A DNA stretch of 26,199 nucleotides from a virus. Each line of letters begins with the position of its first letter. Position 1 is the stretch's first letter. Shown piece after piece: positions 8,510-16,565 of this stretch. The position numbers were made by a program, and so were the translations under genes. The DNA is taken from the IMG/VR virus record IMGVR_UViG_3300020160_001689, positions 1 to 26,199 of that record, one strand, 5' to 3'. Under the pieces are notes generated by a model. That model was given only the letters and a program-made list of their open reading frames with translations, made no database searches and was not told the origin of the DNA.

Positions 8510-11500
8510 TTAGTTCTTCATTGCGGCACGAGCGGCGGCATTTCTCGCTTGTCTTTGTTCTGCTAAACTTAGCGCACCTGGGACACGTACTGGGCCGGTG
8601 TAAGCACCCAGTCGCTCACCAGTATCAGGATTAATGTTCGACATTGCAATTCTAGATTTTTCTGCCGCAATTACAGCATTTTCATCGCGTATTCTAGCAT
8701 TTCTTTCTTGATGTTGCGTTGCTTGACTTCGACCAAGCTCATCAACTCTAGTTATCCCAGTAACCGCACCGCCTTTGTTTTCCACAAATGTCGATCCAGC
8801 AGTACTTAATCTTGATGTGGTTGGTGTGGTTGTTAATGTGGCAGTTGTGGTTGTTACTGTTGGTGTGGTGGTTAATGTGGCAGTTGTGGTTTCTAGGTCA
8901 GCATTGGCTGTCATTGCCGCGCCCATATCTGCATCCTCTTGATCTGCCGCAGTAAGAGCACTTGCTTTTGTAACGTTGGCTTTGTTGGCATCTGGATCAT
9001 TATATAACCTTACCATTTCAAGTTTCTGTTTAAATAGTCCTCCAGATAATGTATTTTCAATAGTTAAAATTTTATATATACCAGTAAACGCATTCATTGT
9101 ATCAGCAGTTCCACCAGATCTGCGGGCCGAATCATTCGCACCAGGAAACTTAATTAACCCAGTTTCAGTATCTATATCAGTGGGAAATTTAAAATTTACT
9201 TTTATTAATAAATTTTTATCGCTCATAATCAAACTACCATCTTTATATGTCCGAGCGTTGGGGTTATCGGTTGATATCTCACGATATGCAGTTGATGGGC
9301 TAACTGTAAATTCTTCTTGTTGTAGATATCCAGGATCACCAACAATTTCCATACTCATTTGTAAAGTATCAACCGATCCACTATATATGTTAGCCATTAA
9401 GTCATTGGCCAGCATTGCATCAGTTTGTGCTTGTGTTAACTTATTCCCGCCCGGCATGGCCGGAGCAAAAACTAAAGATGTTGGTATTACTTTATTAAAT
9501 TTAGAATCTTGTTTACCTTCACCAGTGTTTTCTGCTTCGGCTTTGGCGGCGATCACGGCGGCTGAATTATTAACGTCTTGTAATCGAGCTGGTCTAGCAG
9601 AAACCGCGGTGTAAAATGAAGAATCAAAGTTAATTTTTAAATCTGTCACATCTACGTTTTGACCAGTAAACAGATAATTGTATTCCTTAACGCAATCAAC
9701 ATCTCGAGGTACGGTGCCTTTTTTAATGCCTGGATAAATTACTCCGTGCATCTTGTAAGGAGAAATTACAAATGTGATTTCTCTACAATAGTCATTTCTT
9801 TGAGGATCAAATTCCCCCATCGTAATTATTGGTGTAACTCTAAAGTGATTGAGCGGATCTCCTGCTTTTGTCAACTGTTCTTTGGCTTTGACTGGATCTT
9901 GTGCTTTGTTGGTGTCATTCTCCATCGCAGTATCCACTTCAATTTTAAGTTGATTGGTTATATAATCTGAACTTTTCATCATTTGATTAATAACCGTAAG
10001 TATACTGGTACCTTCTCGAAAAACCACATCAGTTCCGGTCAATGCCGCAAACTGTTGTGATGTTGCTATACCAACTGGTTGCTCTGCCGCAGGTGTTTGA
10101 GGGTTAGTTGGTGGGCAATCAGTAGTCCCCACTGTTGCAGCCGCTCCAATACCACCAGTGGTCGGACCACCGCCACCGGCACCTGCAATCATTGAAACAA
10201 TTTTTGGTGCTCTATTACCAACTTGCCCATACCATTGACTATTTTTAAGTTCGGCGGCTGCTCCAGAAAAATCCCCAGCTGATAATTTTTTAGTGAAAGC
10301 TGGGAAGCCCAAATACCAAGCGTTACCCATATTAAATGTCAAATCAATTAGAGCTCCTTGTCCTTGGGCATTACATAATTTAAATCCCGGAATGCTTTCG
10401 GCGGCTTTTGCGTGTGAATTAAAATCTTGAGTAAACAGCGCATCAATTTCTGCTGCCGAATAAGTTCGCATTTCAGGTTTAACTCTACCATTACCAATCA
10501 AATGTCCAACACCCACTGTCCACAGACCAAGGCTATCCTGATATGGTACATTTCTAACACCTTCGTGATCTTTAATCATTTGTTTTATATCAGCCGATCC
10601 ACTAATTATAGGTGCAGTAGATGTTGCGGTAGGCGTTTGTGCGCCTGGTCTAAGAGTTTCAGCATTTTGTTCTACTGGTTTTTTAGTCTCCATGGGTGCA
10701 GTATCACCAGGTAGTCGCCCTGGATCGCCTATTGTTGCCTTGTCGATTGGTGGTAAAAACGAAAACTTATATATAATTGGTGGTCCAACTAAATTGTATT
10801 CCTTTTGTAAAAATCTGTTATATTCGTTTAATACTGTGGCTAACCCAGTTGCATGGGTTCCTGTTGGTTTAGCAATACTGTTTGAATTCCTTTTATCATA
10901 TTCCACTGTGGCTGTTTCTGTAGTAAGTGGAGTTGGAGGAGGTTGCATAGGCTTAGTTGCCACTGGTACCGCTCCGCTTCCAGAAGTATTCTGCCCTGGT
11001 GCGGCAGCTTGTCGTGATAGTTCTGCTTCGTATTTCTTTTGCAACTCAGGTAAATCTTTATTGTATTTGTCTATCTCTTTTTGTCGGGCGTCAACCATGT
11101 CAGCAATTGCTTTATCTTTTCGTTCCTTGGTTGCGCCACCACGTGCTGAACTAAGTGAGGCCGCTTCGTCCTCATTCATTGAAAAGAAATCTGTAAGTAA
11201 ACGAGTACCACCAGCTCTAATAGTTGTAGTGGTAGGCAAGGTAACGTTTAACTCACTAAGTGCAGAATGATTGTAAGGTACCGCAGTAAAATTATATGTG
11301 GTACCTTTCTGATCAAATGCTATAGACATACTCAATAGCCGAATTGGGAAAATTCTAGTCCCTTCAGGAACTCGAACTGGGTTGTACGGTTCGTTACCTT
11401 GAATAGCCTTGTCACTGTACCCAAAAAAGTCCAATTGAATTATGTATGGGACTGACATATAATTCTTAATACCATAGTCACCACAGGTATTGATTAATCT

Positions 11501-12487
11501 ATCTAAAAAACTAATCCCATATGGTTCTATAATGGTAAAACTCATCTCAAGTGAATTAGTACCTTTGTTTTTACTGTTATGTCCAATAACCGAAGTCATT
11601 TTAAATGCGTCGAAATAAAAATCTGCTTCCCAATTTTTATTCCTAGAAAAGGTTGTGGTATCAACTCTGCCAGCACCAGCTACCAATACACGATTTCCGT
11701 CTGCTTTATACTCGCCAGTGTCTTGCAGTTTATTAAATGCATCTTTTGGCAAGATATGTAAACTTAAGTTGTATGTATATGTGGCATAACCATGTAATGG
11801 ATTCGTTATTGGTTCAAATTTTGGGTTGTTGCTGGTTGACGTTTTACCAGTATCTTGACTTGTGCCGGTGGTTGCTTCTGGACCACTGGATGCGTTAACT
11901 GGTACTGGGGGTTCGGCAGTATTCTCTTTGGAATTATCATCTGCATTTGTAGTGCCGCCAGGGAGTGGTAAATCATCGGTGATATATGTTTGCTGAGAAG
12001 CTGTATTATCAAGTCTAGATTTTTCTTCAGCAGTTAATGTGCCAGAAGGAATAGGTTGCGGTTCGGCTTGGGTACTTTGCTGTGGTACGGATGCCGCAGT
12101 TTCAGCTGTGGGCTGTGCGGCCTTTTCAGTCTCTGGTGTAGTAGCAACTACTGGTTTTTCTTGTGCCTGTAATTCTGATTCCAACTGTAGTCGCGCATCG
12201 GTTAATGCTTTTTTTTCTGCCTGAGCGGTTATTAAGTCAGAGCGTAATGCTGCCAATGCGCTAATTTTTGTCGCCAAGTTAGCTTTTGCGCTATCGTAGT
12301 CTGCTTGCCCAGTTGGTAACAGGGTATCGCCCTTTGCAAGCACACGTTCGGCTCTTGCAATAGTGCTTTCATATTTAGATACTTCACCGCTCAATGTTTC
12401 TTCGGTTGATAATAAATTATTAACTTTATAGCTGGTGCTTTTTTCATCAGCTTTAGCTTGATTAACTTGTTCTTGTGTAACAGCCAT
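8510..12487 (-). CDS. Baseplate hub protein with an embedded T4-type (GH24) lysozyme domain
   Basis: This 1325-residue multidomain protein starts with a coiled coil (about 1-115) and a Gln/Glu/Thr/Pro linker (to about 225). A hub-like beta domain follows (about 229-430, NPLHGYATYTYNLSLHILP onward), then a second charged coil near 446-500. Residues about 628-770 are a T4-lysozyme-type domain: HEGVRNVPYQDSLGLWTVG carries Glu642, Asp651 and Thr657 at the same spacing as the T4 lysozyme catalytic triad E11-D20-T26, followed by VGHLI and a downstream GALIDLTFNMGNAWYLGF. Hub-like sequence resumes from about 810 to 1200. The C terminus is Thr-rich, then basic. It probably sits at the gp27 hub position and cuts peptidoglycan during injection. 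Cytoplasmic lysis is a less likely role given its place between gp53 and gp5. The lysozyme call is strong; the gp27 relation is inferred from location and domain style. Confidence 0.82.
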   Translation of the reverse strand: MAVTQEQVNQAKADEKSTSYKVNNLLSTEETLSGEVSKYESTIARAERVLAKGDTLLPTGQADYDSAKANLATKISALAALRSDLITAQAEKKALTDARLQLESELQAQEKPVVATTPETEKAAQPTAETAASVPQQSTQAEPQPIPSGTLTAEEKSRLDNTASQQTYITDDLPLPGGTTNADDNSKENTAEPPVPVNASSGPEATTGTSQDTGKTSTSNNPKFEPITNPLHGYATYTYNLSLHILPKDAFNKLQDTGEYKADGNRVLVAGAGRVDTTTFSRNKNWEADFYFDAFKMTSVIGHNSKNKGTNSLEMSFTIIEPYGISFLDRLINTCGDYGIKNYMSVPYIIQLDFFGYSDKAIQGNEPYNPVRVPEGTRIFPIRLLSMSIAFDQKGTTYNFTAVPYNHSALSELNVTLPTTTTIRAGGTRLLTDFFSMNEDEAASLSSARGGATKERKDKAIADMVDARQKEIDKYNKDLPELQKKYEAELSRQAAAPGQNTSGSGAVPVATKPMQPPPTPLTTETATVEYDKRNSNSIAKPTGTHATGLATVLNEYNRFLQKEYNLVGPPIIYKFSFLPPIDKATIGDPGRLPGDTAPMETKKPVEQNAETLRPGAQTPTATSTAPIISGSADIKQMIKDHEGVRNVPYQDSLGLWTVGVGHLIGNGRVKPEMRTYSAAEIDALFTQDFNSHAKAAESIPGFKLCNAQGQGALIDLTFNMGNAWYLGFPAFTKKLSAGDFSGAAAELKNSQWYGQVGNRAPKIVSMIAGAGGGGPTTGGIGAAATVGTTDCPPTNPQTPAAEQPVGIATSQQFAALTGTDVVFREGTSILTVINQMMKSSDYITNQLKIEVDTAMENDTNKAQDPVKAKEQLTKAGDPLNHFRVTPIITMGEFDPQRNDYCREITFVISPYKMHGVIYPGIKKGTVPRDVDCVKEYNYLFTGQNVDVTDLKINFDSSFYTAVSARPARLQDVNNSAAVIAAKAEAENTGEGKQDSKFNKVIPTSLVFAPAMPGGNKLTQAQTDAMLANDLMANIYSGSVDTLQMSMEIVGDPGYLQQEEFTVSPSTAYREISTDNPNARTYKDGSLIMSDKNLLIKVNFKFPTDIDTETGLIKFPGANDSARRSGGTADTMNAFTGIYKILTIENTLSGGLFKQKLEMVRLYNDPDANKANVTKASALTAADQEDADMGAAMTANADLETTTATLTTTPTVTTTTATLTTTPTTSRLSTAGSTFVENKGGAVTGITRVDELGRSQATQHQERNARIRDENAVIAAEKSRIAMSNINPDTGERLGAYTGPVRVPGALSLAEQRQARNAAARAAMKN
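8821..8893. repeat. 39-bp direct repeat, about 1.9 copies, in the hub gene
   Basis: A 39-base unit beginning TTGGTGTGGT at 8821 recurs at 8860 with a T-to-G change, and the second copy fades after about 33 bases. It encodes the Thr-rich part of the C-terminal tail of the hub protein (ATLTTTPT repeated). It is probably a replication-slippage duplication in a flexible tail. Confidence 0.75.
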
Positions 12488-12488
12488 A

Positions 12489-12788
12489 TTAGATGCCCAA
12501 CGCTGTAGTTAGGTTTTGTTTTTTAGGTACAAAAATTTGTAATCCTGGAACAAAATCAAATACTGAATCTTTGATTGTGTTTGGATTACGTACCGCAAAT
12601 ACCCACCACAATCTGGAATCCTGATATAAGTCATATGCCAATAAGTCTGGTCTATTTCTGTATGCCTCAGTCAATGTTACTTGTACATCATCAACTTGCA
12701 TAGGAAAAGTTCGCTTATTCATAACATCTAAAAAGTTGCCATACGATGACGTATCGTAGTATGGACTGGATTTGCTATAGTCAGCCAT
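12489..12788 (-). CDS. 53: Baseplate wedge protein gp53
   Basis: This 99-residue protein matches the short form of gp53, the wedge component that connects the wedge to the hub during baseplate assembly. Recognisable parts are SPYYDTSSYGNFLDVMNKR at the start, then LTEAYRNRPDLLAYDLY, the aromatic run SRLWWVFAVRNP and the ending SVFDFVPGLQIFVPKK, which looks like the LysM-like end of the family. T4 gp53 is 196 residues, so this is the compact version found in many environmental relatives. Its ATG overlaps the previous stop as TAATG and is preceded by a strong GGAGG Shine-Dalgarno nine bases upstream. The stop lies immediately before the hub gene. Confidence 0.88.
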   Translation of the reverse strand: MADYSKSSPYYDTSSYGNFLDVMNKRTFPMQVDDVQVTLTEAYRNRPDLLAYDLYQDSRLWWVFAVRNPNTIKDSVFDFVPGLQIFVPKKQNLTTALGI

Positions 12789-14542
12789 TAAATAAATCCT
12801 CCTTTGATCAGTTCGCCACTGGCGAATGTTTTCATATCAAACTTCCTCACTTGCTCTCTGCTGTAGATTGGTGCAACTGTAAAACTCATATTGTCAATTT
12901 GACTTGGTACTCTGGTGTTGCCATATTTTTTAACTGGTATATAATCAACATCAGCTGATAAATTATATGTGAAGTTCTTGACTACTACTGGCACTTTCTT
13001 CCACTGATAGTCGCCATGCCCATACAGATGTAACACTGGCGGTGGCGATCCAGCATCTGTGCTTGCTCCAAAAAACATCTTGGTAACCATTTTACCAAAC
13101 GTAAGTATAGCCAACATCATTTCTGCTTCGATTTGATTTTGTGCTGTGAACATACCCTGCAATTGTATATCTTGTATTTCACTACTGTTATAAAATTGCG
13201 CGGCATAGTTGCTATGAGTTAGTTTTTGTGATGTCCATTCTGCCGCATATGTCACTGTGATACTTGGTGTATATGGAAATACCACTCCGCTACCTTTTAA
13301 CGGTTCCATTATTCCAGTGCATAATCTGCTGGCCAATGCCGATGGCAATACCATACGTACTCGCCAATCTGCATCAAAACTCATGCCGTTGTTACTTGGT
13401 GACACTGCCCGGTTAGTATCAAATGCTGATGATTGAGCTCCCTGTGATCCGTTTGCATTTAATCCAGCCCCTCTTAACCGAGCTGAGCTGCCAGTCTCAT
13501 CTTCAGAATCTTCCCAGTTTTTTTCATCAATTTCTGATTGACTTAATCCCAGCTGTTCTGGTTGCTCACCTTCATCTTCAGCTTCTTCACTTTCATATCC
13601 TTCTGTTGGATCTTGCGGATCATCAGCAATTGCTTCATTGTTTTCATCGTTTTCAGTATCGGCGGCATCTTGTGCTTCTGCTTCTGCAAGTTCTGCATTG
13701 TCACTTGAGCGAGCATAATCATTTGTGGCAAAAATTAATGCTTCTTGTGCGACGTCGTGTTCTGGTGTGCCAGGTGTGGTCGCAGCAAGCTCTTCTTGTG
13801 CTACCAGCATGGAGCCATATGCACTGTCTTTCTCTGCCTTGGCCGCATTGGCTGCTTCTTTAGCTAGTGATGCAATAGTATCTGGGTTGGCATTATCAGC
13901 AGGCTGTCCGCCAACTGTTGGTACCGTTGCCAATGTTGACGTATTAGTCACTGCTCGATTGCCTTCAGGAACAATTTGAGCACCTGCTATAGTTCCGGCC
14001 GCTTCGGCAGTAGCTATGTGATTTACGTCTGTTGTTCGCGCTTCAACTATACGTTGAGTTGTGTTTACTTGTTCAGATATTTTGTGAGCCGCATCTGATG
14101 CATCGGATCTGTCGCTGGCATATTGATCAGCTTTATTTTGCAATGCTTGAACTTCTTGTGGCGATGCACCAGCGGCTTTGGCTGTTTCGACCGCAGAATT
14201 TAATTGCTTTTGTTCGGCCCGCGAAAAACTATTGGCTGTTTCGTATGCCGCCGCTTCTTGAGTGCTTAAAACTGTTAATTTATTTGTTGCGGCTGATAAT
14301 TCTGCTTGTTGTGCTGCCAAAATCTTTTTTTGCTGTTCGGCTGGTGCCAGTGTAATCTCTGGTTTCAATCCAAATATTTGAAGCACTTGAGCAGGAGGAT
14401 TTGGCCCGTATGATAGTTTGAGATTGTCCCGAATATCCTTATCTCTCACTATTTGTTTTGCTGTTTCAGACAGGTCGCCATACTGGCGTTGAAGGCCAGT
14501 AGTTGGGTCAGTAACTAGCGTATCGCTTGTAAAGAGGGCCAT
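12788..14542 (-). CDS. 48: Baseplate tail-tube cap/junction protein (gp48/gp54-like) with long coiled-coil N-terminal extension
   Basis: This 584-residue protein has two clear halves. Residues about 387-584 (SFDADWRVRMVLP, then GVVFPYTPSITVTYAAEW, HSNYAAQFYNSS, QLQGMFTAQNQIEAEMM, PPPVLHLYGHGDY and SADVDYIPVKKYGNTRVPS) resemble the tube-like domain of proteins that cap the baseplate and start the tail tube in T4-like phages. Residues about 55-370 are Ala/Glu/Gln-rich coiled coil followed by a very acidic stretch (about 275-330, with repeated Asp/Glu), which ordinary gp48 (364 residues in T4) lacks. The start has AGGAC-type ribosome-binding sequences upstream and is the first gene of the leftward baseplate operon. 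I cannot separate gp48 from gp54 with certainty. The extension may contact the tape measure or the coiled-coil start of the hub protein. Confidence 0.72.
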   Translation of the reverse strand: MALFTSDTLVTDPTTGLQRQYGDLSETAKQIVRDKDIRDNLKLSYGPNPPAQVLQIFGLKPEITLAPAEQQKKILAAQQAELSAATNKLTVLSTQEAAAYETANSFSRAEQKQLNSAVETAKAAGASPQEVQALQNKADQYASDRSDASDAAHKISEQVNTTQRIVEARTTDVNHIATAEAAGTIAGAQIVPEGNRAVTNTSTLATVPTVGGQPADNANPDTIASLAKEAANAAKAEKDSAYGSMLVAQEELAATTPGTPEHDVAQEALIFATNDYARSSDNAELAEAEAQDAADTENDENNEAIADDPQDPTEGYESEEAEDEGEQPEQLGLSQSEIDEKNWEDSEDETGSSARLRGAGLNANGSQGAQSSAFDTNRAVSPSNNGMSFDADWRVRMVLPSALASRLCTGIMEPLKGSGVVFPYTPSITVTYAAEWTSQKLTHSNYAAQFYNSSEIQDIQLQGMFTAQNQIEAEMMLAILTFGKMVTKMFFGASTDAGSPPPVLHLYGHGDYQWKKVPVVVKNFTYNLSADVDYIPVKKYGNTRVPSQIDNMSFTVAPIYSREQVRKFDMKTFASGELIKGGFI

Positions 14543-14605
14543 ATTATTGTCCTGTCCTTGTTTTTAGTATTGATGAAATTTTTGGCATAAATTATCGGTA
14601 ACCCA

Positions 14606-14634
14606 TTGTATCATCTATTTATTTGTGCTAAAAT
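14606..14634 (+). promoter_or_regulatory. Host-type (sigma-70-like) extended -10 promoter for gp55
   Basis: TTGTAT at 14606-14611 and TAAAAT at 14629-14634 are separated by exactly 17 bases, and TGC directly precedes the -10, giving an extended -10 box. The expected start near 14641 would leave a leader of about 30 bases before the gp55 ATG. This suits early or middle expression of the gp55-gp47-gp46 block by host polymerase. The -35 match is weak (3 of 6). Confidence 0.5.
14616..14623 (-). promoter_or_regulatory. Late-promoter-like box AATAAATA before the baseplate operon
   Basis: The minus strand reads AATAAATA, one base from TATAAATA, about 74 bases upstream of the tube-cap protein start. 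It is the only good late-type box in the divergent gap and lies inside the spacer of the opposing host-type promoter. The distance to the gene is longer than at the other sites, so confidence is limited. Confidence 0.35.
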
Positions 14635-14672
14635 GTACTAGTATTAAGTATCACCAACAAGGACCCAATACT

Positions 14673-15509
14673 ATGAGAATTAATTATCTAAACAACAAAG
14701 ATCTGCTGAGCGAGATTCACAAAAGCAAAACATCTTATTGTAGTTATAAGACCGATCGCGATGTGGATTACGACATGATCTTAAAAGGTGTTGACGAAAT
14801 CAACACTAAAAATGTAAAAAAGGCTAAAAAAGCTCGTGCAGAACGGTTAAGTAAGCTGGAGTACGAACAAGCGGTCAAAATAGATCCAACGGTTAAGTTA
14901 GATAAAAATAAGATCAAACCCAAAGATATTTTGGATACTGACGTAATTTTCAGAGTAATGACCTGGGATCATATCCCGGTAGATAAAGTTAAAATGGCTG
15001 CTATGGACGAAAAAGACAGCACCGACACTGAATATGATGCAGATGTTGAGCCTGTTACACAATATATCAAAGTTAACTTCCCACCATTTCAACATTATAG
15101 GTTGGATAAGAATAACTTGCCCAAATGTGTTGCTAAAAGTCATTGGAAAGGTACACTAAGTGGTGGCGAATATTCCCGTGATCATGGTAAAATGACCAAC
15201 AAATTAGCATTGATGTTTATGAAATTATGTGAGCGTTATGCTACACGTAGTAACTGGCGTGGATACACCTATAACGACGAAATGCGTAGTCAAGCATTGC
15301 TACAGCTAAGTCAGATTGGTTTACAGTTTGATGAAAATAAAAGTAATAACCCGTTTGCTTACTATACTGCGGTTATTACCAATTCATTTACCCGTGTGTT
15401 AAACGTGGAAAAACGTAATCAAAATATGCGTGATGACATTCTTGAAATGCACAATTTGAATCCATCATACACACGACAAATGCAAAAATCTACACAAAAC
15501 GATGAATAG
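14673..15509 (+). CDS. 55: Late-transcription sigma factor gp55
   Basis: This 278-residue protein resembles gp55, the small sigma factor that directs host RNA polymerase, with the sliding clamp, to phage late promoters. The start RINYLNNKDLLSEIH parallels the T4 gp55 opening (YNYVNNKELLQ). The sigma-like core is at about 180-260: WRGYTYNDEMRSQALLQL, then QFDENKSNNPFAYYTAVITN and VLNVEKRNQNMRDDIL, equivalent to the DNA- and polymerase-binding regions. T4 gp55 is 185 residues; the extra part here is a lysine-rich segment at about 25-150 with no domain I know. I chose the ATG at 14673 because AAGGA lies nine bases upstream; an upstream in-frame GTG at 14625 would add 16 residues, but it overlaps the promoter and lacks a ribosome-binding site. 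It is divergent from the baseplate operon it should activate. Confidence 0.85.
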   Translation: MRINYLNNKDLLSEIHKSKTSYCSYKTDRDVDYDMILKGVDEINTKNVKKAKKARAERLSKLEYEQAVKIDPTVKLDKNKIKPKDILDTDVIFRVMTWDHIPVDKVKMAAMDEKDSTDTEYDADVEPVTQYIKVNFPPFQHYRLDKNNLPKCVAKSHWKGTLSGGEYSRDHGKMTNKLALMFMKLCERYATRSNWRGYTYNDEMRSQALLQLSQIGLQFDENKSNNPFAYYTAVITNSFTRVLNVEKRNQNMRDDILEMHNLNPSYTRQMQKSTQNDE

Positions 15510-15514
15510 AGTGG

Positions 15515-15544
15515 TTGCTATAGTCCACTATAATGTTATATAAT
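15515..15544 (+). promoter_or_regulatory. Possible promoter before gp47
   Basis: The short gp55-gp47 gap has two TATAAT hexamers (15529-15534 and 15539-15544) and a TTGCTA 18 bases before the second. No Shine-Dalgarno is visible before the gp47 ATG, so a start here would give a nearly leaderless message. A small hairpin AGTGG/CCACT overlaps it. Chance in AT-rich sequence is a serious alternative. Confidence 0.25.
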
Positions 15545-15551
15545 TGATGCT

Positions 15552-16565
15552 ATGCGCCTATTTAAAAAAGCAATAGTATTCACTGATCTTCACCTCGGGC
15601 TAAAGTCCAACTCAAAGTTACATAACGAAGACTGTTTAGCATTCATTACTTGGGCCTGTGGCTTGGGAAAGTCACAGGGCTGTGATGTCTGTATTTTCAT
15701 GGGTGACTATCACAATAATCGTGCCAGCATCAATATCATGACATTAAGCTACAGTCTCAAATGTCTAGAATTGATGAGTAGTACATTTGATCAAACATTC
15801 TTTATTCCCGGCAACCACGATCTGTATTATAGAGATAAACGTGACATACAAAGTGCCGAGTGGGCCAAACATATCCCCAACGTACAAATTGTCAACGACT
15901 TCTTTAAAGCAGACGGTGTCAGCATTGTACCCTGGTTGGTAGCCGATGATTACAAACGTATACCTAAAATATCTGCAGACTATATGTTTGGACATTTTGA
16001 GTTGCCGCATTTTTACATGAATGCCATGGTACAGATGCCCGAACACGGCGATATACGTCGTGAGCATTTTGGTCATATCGGTCAGGTGTTCAGCGGGCAT
16101 TTCCACAAACGGCAACAACACAACAATATCACCTATGTGGGTAATTGTTTCCCACATAACTATGCTGATGCTGGAGACGAGAAACGTGGTTGTATGATAT
16201 TGGAATGGGGCAAGGAGCCAGAATATCATAGTTGGCCAGATCAACCCACATATGCTGTACTCAAACTTAGTGATTTATTGTCTGATGCTGATAATTTGCT
16301 TAAGCCACGACAACACGTTAGAGTCAATTTAGATGTTGATTTAAGCTACGAAGAAGCCAACTTTATTAAAGAAACATTCATAGACAAATATCATTTACGT
16401 GAGATTACATTGATGCCACCTAAAAACACAGCATTGTCTGAGAATATCCTGGGTGCAGAGATTATATTTGAGAGTGTTGATCAAATTGTAACCTCTAATA
16501 TTAATAATATTGATAGTGATCACTTTGATAAAAATCTGTTGCTAGATATTTACAGGAACCTTTAA
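15552..16565 (+). CDS. 47: Recombination endonuclease subunit gp47 (Mre11/SbcD-like phosphoesterase)
   Basis: This 337-residue protein is the nuclease subunit of the gp46-gp47 complex, which resects DNA ends for recombination-dependent replication in T4-like phages. All metallophosphoesterase motifs are visible in order: TDLHLG (Asp12, His14), MGDYHNN (Asp52), IPGNHDLYY (Asn88, His89), MFGHFE (His148) and SGHFHKR (His183, His185), together making a two-metal active site. Length is normal (T4 gp47 is 339). Its TAA stop overlaps the gp46 ATG by one base, so the two subunits are probably made in a coupled way. There is no clear ribosome-binding site at its own start. Confidence 0.95.
   Translation: MRLFKKAIVFTDLHLGLKSNSKLHNEDCLAFITWACGLGKSQGCDVCIFMGDYHNNRASINIMTLSYSLKCLELMSSTFDQTFFIPGNHDLYYRDKRDIQSAEWAKHIPNVQIVNDFFKADGVSIVPWLVADDYKRIPKISADYMFGHFELPHFYMNAMVQMPEHGDIRREHFGHIGQVFSGHFHKRQQHNNITYVGNCFPHNYADAGDEKRGCMILEWGKEPEYHSWPDQPTYAVLKLSDLLSDADNLLKPRQHVRVNLDVDLSYEEANFIKETFIDKYHLREITLMPPKNTALSENILGAEIIFESVDQIVTSNINNIDSDHFDKNLLLDIYRNL

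Noticed and set aside
8976-9614. Plus-strand frame of 212 residues opposite the hub gene
   Set aside because: It is antisense to a continuous, well-supported protein and has no ribosome-binding site or recognisable motif.
13423-13863. Plus-strand Leu/His-rich frame of 146 residues
   Set aside because: It lies antisense to the coiled-coil part of the tube-cap protein; its odd composition is the reverse complement of Gln/Ala/Glu codons.
14625-14672. Upstream GTG start for gp55
   Set aside because: It overlaps the probable promoter, has no Shine-Dalgarno, and the protein family starts near the ATG at 14673, which has AAGGA at good spacing.
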